In this document: positions 4,961 to 10,960 of the stretch, piece after piece
Layout of the letters: every line of letters begins with the position of its first letter
How positions within the stretch are numbered: the stretch's first letter is position 1
Assembly: GCA_021781095.1 (NCBI GenBank)
Contig: JAJXXM010000373.1
Span: forward strand, 1 to 10,960
Direction of reading: 5' to 3'
Length of the DNA: 10,960 nt
From: a bacterium
Lineage (GTDB): Bacteria; Eremiobacterota; Eremiobacteria; Baltobacterales; Baltobacteraceae
Program-made: the position numbers and the translations under genes
Notes under the pieces: model-generated
What the model was told of the DNA's origin: nothing
Database searches by the model: none
The model's input: the letters and a program-made list of their open reading frames with translations, nothing else

Positions 4961-7900
4961 GTGGCTGACACCTTGGTGCAGGTGACCCTCCCGGAGATGG
5001 GCGAGTCGGTCGCCGAGGGCTCCATCGTCGAGTGGCGCAAGCGCGTCGGCGACTTCATCGCCCAGGGCGAGCCGCTCGTGGACGTCACCACCGATAAGGT
5101 GGATGTCGAGGTGCCCGCCCCCGCCTCGGGCGTGATCACGCGCCTGCACGGTGACGAGGGGCAGAGCGTTGCCGTCGGCGCCCTCCTCGCCGAGATCGAT
5201 ACTGCCGCGAAAGCCGGTGCCGCAAACGGCGCGGCGAACGGCGCCGCGAAGGCCTCGGCCCCCGCCACCCCTGCCGGGCCGCCGAAGATCGTCGACGTGA
5301 CGCTGCCCGAGATGGGCGAATCGGTGACCGAGGGCTCGGTCGTCGAAGTGCGCGTGAAAGTCGGCGATGCCGTCGCCGCGGGCGATCCGCTCGTCGACGT
5401 CACCACCGATAAAGTCGATGTCGAAGTTCCCGCTCCCGTTGCCGGCGTCGTCACCGAAATTCTCGTCGCCGAAGGCGCGACGCTCGCCGTCGGCGCGGTA
5501 CTGATGCGCCTCGACGAAAACGCAGCGCTCTCCGCAGCGCCTGCGAAATCCGCGCCCGCCAAACCGGCGGCAACTGCCGTGCCGGCCACCGCGCCCGCGC
5601 GCACCGGCGCGCTCGCCGCATCGCATCAAGCGCAGCGCATCGCGCGCAAACTCGAACTCGATCTTCACTCCGTTCGCGGCACCGGTCCCGACGGCATGGT
5701 GCTGCGCGCCGACGTCACCGCCGCAGTCGGCAACGGCAGTGCGCGCCCCGCCGCCGCAAGCAAAGGCGCGCCGCAACCGCCGCTCGCCGCCGATGTAAAA
5801 CGCACGCCGTTGCAGGGCCCCGCCGCCGCACTCGTCGGCTACATGGAGCAGAGCCTCAGCATTCCCACCGCCACCTCGTTCCGCACGCTCGGCGTCGATA
5901 TGCTCGACGCGCGTCGGCGCGAACTCAATGCCGCGATTAAAGCGGCGAAGCGCACCGAGAAAATCTCGTTCACGCATCTCATCGCGTTCGCGATCGTGCG
6001 GGCCGCGAGCGAGATGCCGTTCGTCACCTACAGTTTCCGCAACGAGAACGGCAAACCGACGCGCGTCGAACCCGGCGTGCACCTCGGGCTCGCCGTCGAC
6101 AGCGAACGTAAAGACGGCACGCGCTTCCTCGTCGTGCCCGTCATTAAAAACGCCGACAAGCTCGATTTCGCCGGCTTCGTCGCCGCCTACGATGCACTGG
6201 TCACCAAAGCGCGCGAGAATAAACTCGTCGCCGACGATCTCACCGGGGCGAGCCTTACGCTCACCAATCCCGGCGGCATCGGCACCGTCGCGTCGATTCC
6301 GCGCTTGATGGCGGGGCAAGGGTCGATTCTCGCCACCGGCGCGATCGGCTACCCGGCCGGTTTCACCAACGTCGACGAAACGACGTTGCGCAGTCTCGGC
6401 ATCGGCAAAGTGATGCAGATGACCAACACCTACGATCACCGCGTCATTCAGGGCGCGCAGTCGGGTGAATTTTTGCGGCGCATCGATCGCTTGCTGCAAG
6501 GCGAGAGCGAATTCTACGAAGGCGCGTTCTCGGCGCTCTCGCTCGTCGCCGGCCCGGCGCCGCAACTCGGTGCGAAGGCGCCGGTGCCGATTGCGAGCGC
6601 CTCCTCGGGTGCGCCATCCGACGAAATGATGCGCGGCGTCGCCGCCGCTGCGGCGATCGTCGCGGCGTATCGCACGCACGGACACCTCGCCGCCAATCTC
6701 GACCCGCTCGGTTCGACGCCGCCCGGCGACGAATCGCTCGATCCCGCAACCTACGGCCTCACGCACGCGATGCAGAACGCGATTCCCGCGAGCGTCCTAC
6801 GCGTGAAGGTGCCGGGGAGCACGCTCGCCGAGGTGCTGCCGCATCTGCGCGAGACGTATAGCTCCTCGCTCGCGTACGAGTTCGAACATATCTCCAATCG
6901 CGAACAGCGCCGTTGGATGCGCGATGCGATCGAAACCGGCTCGCACCGCACGCCGCTCTCGCGCGAACATCAACAGCGTTTGTTGGAACGGCTGACGCGC
7001 GGTGAAACCTTCGAACGCTATCTGCGCAAGACGTATCTCGGGCAGAAGACCTTCTCGGGCGAAGGGCTCGATGCGATGGTGCCGATGCTCGAAGAGATGC
7101 TCGAACGCTTCGCGGCGGAGGGCGTCGGAAACGCGGTGATCGGCATGGCGCATCGCGGCCGCCTCAACGTGATCGCGCACGTCGTCAATCTTCCCTACGA
7201 CGAACTACTCGGCGAATTCGAAGCGGCGCACCAGCGCGGCGAAGTCGGCGACGACGACGTGACCGGCGACGTGAAATACCACCAAGGCGCGACCGGCGTC
7301 TATCGTTCGCACGACGGGCGCGATATCACGGTAATTCTCGCGCATAACCCGAGCCATCTCGAAGCGGTCGATCCGGTCGTCGAAGGTTCGGCGCGCGCGT
7401 TGCAGAGCGATCACGGCGCGGGCGCGCCCGTGCGCGACGGCAACCGCGCGGTGCCGATTCTCATCCACGGCGATGCCGCCTTCACCGGGCAAGGCATCAT
7501 CTCGGAAGTCTTCAATCTGCAGTCGCTCGCCGGGTACACCACCGACGGCACCGTGCATATTATCGCCAACAACCAAGTCGGCTTCACCACCGATCCGCAC
7601 GACGACCGCTCGACGCGCTACGCTTCCGATCTCGCGAAGGGCTTCGACGTGCCGATCGTGCACGTCAACGCCGACGACGTCGACGCCTGCATCGACGCGG
7701 TTCGCTTAGCGGTGGATTTCCGTCGCCAATTCAAGCGCGACGTCATCATCGATCTCATCGGCTACCGTCGCTTCGGACATAACGAGCAAGACGAGCCCGC
7801 ATACACGCAGCCGTTGCTCTACGAAAAAATCAAGAACCATCCCACCGCGCGCGAACTCTTCGCGAACAAACTCGTCGCGCAGGGTATCGTCACGGCCGAA

Positions 7901-9190
7901 CGTGCGAACGAGATGATCGAGCAGGCGACCGCCGCATTGCAGAGCGCGAACGCACGCGTGAAGGCCGACGGCGGCAAGAGCCTCATCGAAAAGATCGCGC
8001 AGGCGACGCCGGTAGAGACGGTGGCCTTGCAGCCGATCGATCGCAAACAGCTCCTCGCGTGGAGCGAAGACGTCGTGCGCGTGCCAAGCGATTTCACGGT
8101 GAACAAGAAACTCATCGCGCAGTTCCAGCGCCGTCGCGCGTTGATCGCCGAGAAGGGACTCGTCGATTGGGGCATGGCCGAAGCGCTCGCGTTTGCGTCG
8201 TTGGTTACCTCCGGCGTCCCCGTGCGCATTACGGGGCAGGATACCGGGCGCGGCACCTTTAGCCACCGCCATGCCGTGCTGCACGATGTCGCGACGAACG
8301 CATCGTACGCGCCGCTCGCGCATCTCGCCGATGCGAAAGCCTCGTTCGAAATTCACAACAGTCCGCTCTCGGAGTATGCCTGCCTCGGTTTCGAATACGG
8401 CTACGCCGTGACGTTGCCGAAAGCGCTGGTACTCTGGGAAGCGCAGTTCGGCGACTTCGTCAACGGCGCCGAGATCATCATCGACCAGTTCATCGCCGCG
8501 GGGCAAGCGAAGTGGGGGCAAACCTCGCGCTTGACGATGCTGCTGCCGCACGGCTACGAAGGAATGGGCCCCGAGCATTCCAGCGCGCGACTCGAGCGCT
8601 TCCTCCAGCTCGCGGCGGAAGGGAATCTGCGCGTCGCCTATCCGTCGACGGCGGGAAATTACTTCCACCTCTTGCGTTTACAGGCCGGCTCTCCGAATCC
8701 GGTGCCGTTGGTGGTGATGACGCCGAAATCGTTGCTCCGGCTCGAAAGCGCGTACGGCGAGATCGACCAGATGGCGACGGGTTCGTTCCAACCGGTGATC
8801 GACGATCCCAGCGTCAGCGACAAATCGAAGATCGAACGCATCGTGCTCTGCACCGGCAAGATCTATCACGATCTCGTTGCGGCGCCGCAGTACGCAGATC
8901 GCAGCAAGACGGCGATCGTGCGCATCGAGTTACTCTCGCCGATGCCCGGCACGGAGATGAACGCGTTGCTCGCGACCTATCCGAAACTCAAGCGTTTGGT
9001 GTGGGTACAGGAAGAGCCGAAGAACATGGGCGCGCGCGCCTACGTTCGGCGGCGATTGCTCGAACGGCTCGAGCGTCCGCTGGAAATCGACTACGTCGGG
9101 CGCCCGTATCGCGCGAGTCCTTCGGAAGGCTATCCGGGCGCGCACGCGGTCGAACAGGAACGCGTCATCGCCGCGGCACTGAAAGGGTAG
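4961..9190 (+). CDS. kgd: Fused 2-oxoglutarate dehydrogenase: two lipoyl domains, E3/E1-binding domain, E2 succinyltransferase and E1 decarboxylase in one chain
   Basis: The 1409-residue protein oxidatively decarboxylates 2-oxoglutarate and passes the succinyl group to CoA (TCA cycle). Domains: lipoyl 1 (about 4-80, lipoyl-Lys in TTDKVDVE at 46); Ala/Pro linker; lipoyl 2 (about 109-185, Lys151); linker; peripheral-subunit-binding domain (about 217-256); E2 catalytic domain (about 284-515) ending in TYDHRVIQG with catalytic His493, Gln497 replacing the Asp of the usual DHRxxDG, as I recall for Kgd; then E1 to the C terminus. E1 landmarks: GMAHRGRLN (His731), KYHQG (His774), SHLEAVDP (His799), the Mg-ThDP site GDAAF...NNQ (Asp838, Asn870-871), the pyrimidine-binding domain from about 1067 and SEYACLGFEYGY at 1137-1147. 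All catalytic motifs are present. Mycobacterial and corynebacterial homologues are about 1220-1260 residues and lack lipoyl domains; here those replace their N-terminal segment. The GTG start follows AGGAAAGACGGAG and begins directly at the lipoyl fold. No E3 gene is in the window. Confidence 0.96.
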   Translation: MADTLVQVTLPEMGESVAEGSIVEWRKRVGDFIAQGEPLVDVTTDKVDVEVPAPASGVITRLHGDEGQSVAVGALLAEIDTAAKAGAANGAANGAAKASAPATPAGPPKIVDVTLPEMGESVTEGSVVEVRVKVGDAVAAGDPLVDVTTDKVDVEVPAPVAGVVTEILVAEGATLAVGAVLMRLDENAALSAAPAKSAPAKPAATAVPATAPARTGALAASHQAQRIARKLELDLHSVRGTGPDGMVLRADVTAAVGNGSARPAAASKGAPQPPLAADVKRTPLQGPAAALVGYMEQSLSIPTATSFRTLGVDMLDARRRELNAAIKAAKRTEKISFTHLIAFAIVRAASEMPFVTYSFRNENGKPTRVEPGVHLGLAVDSERKDGTRFLVVPVIKNADKLDFAGFVAAYDALVTKARENKLVADDLTGASLTLTNPGGIGTVASIPRLMAGQGSILATGAIGYPAGFTNVDETTLRSLGIGKVMQMTNTYDHRVIQGAQSGEFLRRIDRLLQGESEFYEGAFSALSLVAGPAPQLGAKAPVPIASASSGAPSDEMMRGVAAAAAIVAAYRTHGHLAANLDPLGSTPPGDESLDPATYGLTHAMQNAIPASVLRVKVPGSTLAEVLPHLRETYSSSLAYEFEHISNREQRRWMRDAIETGSHRTPLSREHQQRLLERLTRGETFERYLRKTYLGQKTFSGEGLDAMVPMLEEMLERFAAEGVGNAVIGMAHRGRLNVIAHVVNLPYDELLGEFEAAHQRGEVGDDDVTGDVKYHQGATGVYRSHDGRDITVILAHNPSHLEAVDPVVEGSARALQSDHGAGAPVRDGNRAVPILIHGDAAFTGQGIISEVFNLQSLAGYTTDGTVHIIANNQVGFTTDPHDDRSTRYASDLAKGFDVPIVHVNADDVDACIDAVRLAVDFRRQFKRDVIIDLIGYRRFGHNEQDEPAYTQPLLYEKIKNHPTARELFANKLVAQGIVTAERANEMIEQATAALQSANARVKADGGKSLIEKIAQATPVETVALQPIDRKQLLAWSEDVVRVPSDFTVNKKLIAQFQRRRALIAEKGLVDWGMAEALAFASLVTSGVPVRITGQDTGRGTFSHRHAVLHDVATNASYAPLAHLADAKASFEIHNSPLSEYACLGFEYGYAVTLPKALVLWEAQFGDFVNGAEIIIDQFIAAGQAKWGQTSRLTMLLPHGYEGMGPEHSSARLERFLQLAAEGNLRVAYPSTAGNYFHLLRLQAGSPNPVPLVVMTPKSLLRLESAYGEIDQMATGSFQPVIDDPSVSDKSKIERIVLCTGKIYHDLVAAPQYADRSKTAIVRIELLSPMPGTEMNALLATYPKLKRLVWVQEEPKNMGARAYVRRRLLERLERPLEIDYVGRPYRASPSEGYPGAHAVEQERVIAAALKG

Positions 9191-9418
9191 TTCGCGCCGC
9201 CGTCGTCGTGAGCGGGCACCTATCACGGGCAGCGAATCCTCGATCTCAATTTCCACCCGTCCGGCACCGATCGCATTCACAGCCAATTTCTCCTAACGGA
9301 ACATGGGAGCGGAAAAAGCTCCGAGGTTGCGTCCGCTGCTCGGAAAATCCCAGCGGCGGCGGTCGTTTCCCGCCCAGATGGCGACGCCGTCATCGAACGG
9401 GACGCGGGAACGATCGTC

Positions 9419-9730
9419 TTGGATGCGTTTCCCGCAGCGGCCCCCGATGTTGGTGCGCGTGGATCGGTGCGATTCGAACCCGATGCGGCGTATAAGCAGC
9501 AGTTACACGATTGCGGCGTCGATATTTCGAACGGTGAGCAATTATCGCTCGCGCTCGCAAACGTAAGCGTGGAGGCCCTTCGGTCGCTGCGGGAAGCCTA
9601 CCCGGAAGCGGCTCTCTTGACCTTGATCGCGGCATGCCGAATGGGATTCTTGGCTGAAATGGTGCTCCTCAAATCTACCGACGCTTCGGTCTTGGCGCAG
9701 CAGGCTCTCGAGCACCTTTTCAATGCCTAG
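9419..9730 (+). CDS. Orphan small ORF of unknown function, start uncertain (possibly 5'-damaged)
   Basis: From a TTG at 9419 the ORF encodes 103 residues, mostly alpha-helical in appearance (repeated Ala/Leu/Glu, for example VEALRSLREAYPEAALL), with no recognisable domain. Codon use looks genuine and continues upstream without a stop to 9212, giving another 69 codons (YHGQRILDLNF, then GSGKSSEVA), but that stretch has no ATG, GTG or TTG in frame. A GTG at 9208 lies in another frame; removing one G from the GGG run at 9214-9216 would join it to this frame and give an ORF of about 173 codons. So the true gene may start at 9208 with a frameshift (real or a sequencing error), or this may be the remnant of a longer gene. 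The frame is also that of the dehydrogenase, separated from it by TAG (9188) and TGA (9209). It overlaps the next gene by 8 bases. Confidence 0.55.
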   Translation: MDAFPAAAPDVGARGSVRFEPDAAYKQQLHDCGVDISNGEQLSLALANVSVEALRSLREAYPEAALLTLIAACRMGFLAEMVLLKSTDASVLAQQALEHLFNA

Positions 9731-10214
9731 CAAAGATGACGGGCTGGTCGTAGCCTCGCCGCCGAGGCATCCGGCCCCTCGGCGAAGGATGCCGGACGTC
9801 CTCATCCGTGTCTTTTGCGCAGCGATTGTCTCGATGTCGCCGTTCATGGTTGTCGCCGCACCCACTACGGCGAAAGCAAGAACGTGCCTCTACCGATCCC
9901 CCGAAGCGGCTTTCGACCACTTACGGGTTCTTTCGTCGCGCGGAAGTATCATTAGATTTGCCTCTACCACCGCCGATTGTTCGACAGAGGCACCCGATCC
10001 GATCTCGAACGAGTTTCCTTTTGTCTCCGCAGAGGCATTCCTAAAGGCAGCAAATGCGGATAAGCGAAGCGGGAAAATCTCGGCAGAAAGCACCGATGTG
10101 TCGATGGCGCGCGGTTTGCTTCGCTTTTTTTTGCGTAGTCACGCGACCGATCGCTTTACACGGCTGCAGTCGGAGACACTTTTACGGAACATCGATGTAG
10201 GTCATTATTCTTAA
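9723..10214 (+). CDS. Probable exported protein of unknown function
   Basis: 163 residues; family not recognised. The ATG at 9723 overlaps the stop of the previous ORF (ATGCCTAG), suggesting translational coupling and supporting this start, since no clear Shine-Dalgarno is visible. The N terminus has a basic segment (RHPAPRRR, about 15-22) followed by a hydrophobic core (VLIRVFCAAIVSMSPFMVVAA, roughly 26-46) and a possible cleavage site near AAP or AKA, so it is likely exported or anchored. An internal ATG at 9789 would give a shorter signal sequence with less positive charge. The remainder is polar, with two cysteines in the mature part (CLYRSP and DCSTEAP). Bases are somewhat less GC-biased than in the dehydrogenase gene, including a T8 run within codons near 10124. 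Gene and neighbour could be a small accessory pair. Confidence 0.6.
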   Translation: MPSKDDGLVVASPPRHPAPRRRMPDVLIRVFCAAIVSMSPFMVVAAPTTAKARTCLYRSPEAAFDHLRVLSSRGSIIRFASTTADCSTEAPDPISNEFPFVSAEAFLKAANADKRSGKISAESTDVSMARGLLRFFLRSHATDRFTRLQSETLLRNIDVGHYS

Positions 10215-10322
10215 CGATACATGCCGCGAGCGCGTCGGTAGTTCTCCCGCAACGCAGGCGCGTCGGACGCATGGTGAAACGCTCGCAGGCCACCAGTGTC
10301 GAGCGATCTTCAGTGATAAACG
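10215..10322. other. Short gap between convergent genes
   Basis: 108 bases between the 3' ends of the exported protein gene and the HTH gene. I see no strong hairpin followed by a T run, and no repeat of the 1430-2070 family. GCGCGTCGG at about 10239-10247 recurs at 10259-10267, possibly by chance. Confidence 0.4.
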
Positions 10323-10958
10323 CTAGCCGACGGCGCAGCCTTGACGCTCGATAATATCTGCAAGCAACTCGAAGGCGTTGCTGCCATCGGCTTTGCCGCC
10401 GCGACCGTGAAGGAATGCTTCAAAAACCGCCGGCATGTCGTTATAGCGTTCGTCAACCGATCGTTCTAACAAACGATTACGAATTTCCAAAAACATGTTG
10501 AAGTGCGCGATCGTATTCGGGTCGTAGTCTTTCCACGTGCGGAGCGCACGAGCATCGACGTGTCGCTCCAGCCACGGAAGAACCTCTGCCCAACTCCACA
10601 AGCGCGTTCGATTGCCTAACCATGCAATGGGACTCGGAAAATCACCTTCGCCCCGTCGCCCCTCAAAAAAAAGTCGCACGCTTTCGCGGCTCCGACCGAT
10701 GCGTGTCGCAATGTCGCTTGCGGTAACCAGATCTTCCGGCTCGACGCGAGCGACACGGAGGCCGACGACGGCATTCTCAACCGCGTTCATTGCGCTCGCA
10801 ATTGCCCTGGCGAATGAGGTGGCCTCACGGTCGAAGGCCGCGGTATATACTCCGTCTCGCTCGCCGAAGGTTGCGTCGTCACACCCACGTTCAAAAAGGC
10901 GGTCGAGATTCGACTCCTCATTGGGATTCGCGCCTGCCAGGATCAAGGTGAACGAATA
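10323..10958 (-). CDS. Helix-turn-helix DNA-binding protein, 5' end outside window
   Basis: The frame is open to the right edge. A TTG at 10946 could serve as a start, but the codons before it (YSFT) read smoothly into LILAGANPNEE, so I think the true start is beyond the window. The N-terminal 70 or so residues form a small alpha/beta unit with a FERGCDDATFG motif and a helix (REATSFARAIASAMNAVENA). A helix-turn-helix follows (EDLVTASDIATRIGRSRESVRLFFEGRRG, about 10650-10735), then a wing-like part (FPSPIAW, then RLWSWAEVLPWLERH) of the type common in small regulators from GC-rich bacteria. The C-terminal third is helical, with no known domain. Probably a transcription regulator or a DNA-binding component of an accessory module; the target is unknown. 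It converges on the upstream pair and is not in their operon. Confidence 0.72.
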   Translation of the reverse strand, partial: YSFTLILAGANPNEESNLDRLFERGCDDATFGERDGVYTAAFDREATSFARAIASAMNAVENAVVGLRVARVEPEDLVTASDIATRIGRSRESVRLFFEGRRGEGDFPSPIAWLGNRTRLWSWAEVLPWLERHVDARALRTWKDYDPNTIAHFNMFLEIRNRLLERSVDERYNDMPAVFEAFLHGRGGKADGSNAFELLADIIERQGCAVG

Positions 10959-10960
10959 GG

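Noticed and set aside
4772..6766. 664-codon open frame on the minus strand, opposite the dehydrogenase
   Set aside because: It is the antisense shadow of a GC-biased gene, with Arg/Gly/Glu/Asp-rich composition and no recognisable domain; the plus-strand frame is clearly the real one.
7706..8668. 320-codon minus-strand ORF
   Set aside because: Antisense shadow of the E1 domain with no recognisable motif.
8512..9495. 327-codon plus-strand ORF overlapping the end of the dehydrogenase
   Set aside because: Out-of-frame shadow rich in Arg; most of it lies within the well-supported E1 C-terminal region.
10110..10140. T8 run as a possible terminator or slippage site
   Set aside because: It encodes ordinary codons within the exported protein frame and has no stable GC-rich hairpin just before it; slippage cannot be judged from sequence alone.

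Overview
This is a chromosomal window from a GC-rich bacterium (GC well above half, by eye) with GC-biased codons. I cannot place the organism firmly. The fused 2-oxoglutarate dehydrogenase is of the Kgd/OdhA kind known from Actinobacteria. The dense nested-palindrome repeats around a GTCATCCCGAGTAG core, and GTG/TTG starts, would also fit a poorly sampled GC-rich phylum such as Eremiobacterota (WPS-2). That placement is a guess.

Layout: (1) 1-1429, plus strand: the C-terminal part of a TsdA-like c-type cytochrome, then 6 bp later a YeiH/UPF0324-family membrane transporter. This looks like an inorganic-sulfur operon running in from the left. (2) 1430-2081: a gene-free block of about 650 bp filled with one repeat family. 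It contains three complete copies of a nested palindrome that can fold into a perfectly abutting four-way junction, plus 32-bp tandem partial copies and isolated right ends. It lies between the 3' ends of two convergent genes. (3) 2082-3902, minus strand: an ABC-F ATPase. Upstream of it on the same strand (4018-4488) is a small secreted protein of unknown function with a strong ribosome binding site. (4) 4489-4960: a divergent intergenic region with no convincing gene. (5) 4961-9190, plus strand: the main gene of the window, a 1409-residue fusion of lipoyl domain, lipoyl domain, peripheral-subunit-binding domain, E2 succinyltransferase domain and complete E1 2-oxoglutarate dehydrogenase. (6) 9191-10214: two overlapping small orphan ORFs; the first seems to lack a proper start, and the second is probably exported. 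(7) 10323 to the right edge, minus strand: a helix-turn-helix protein whose 5' end lies beyond the window.

The most interesting items are the dehydrogenase and the repeat. Well-studied Kgd/OdhA proteins carry E2 and E1 on one chain but lack lipoyl domains and borrow them in trans. Here two lipoyl domains and an E3/E1-binding domain sit on the same chain, so one polypeptide could supply every part of the complex except dihydrolipoamide dehydrogenase (E3). In the repeat, the arms of the fold change in sequence between copies but keep their pairing, so the structure itself seems to be conserved.
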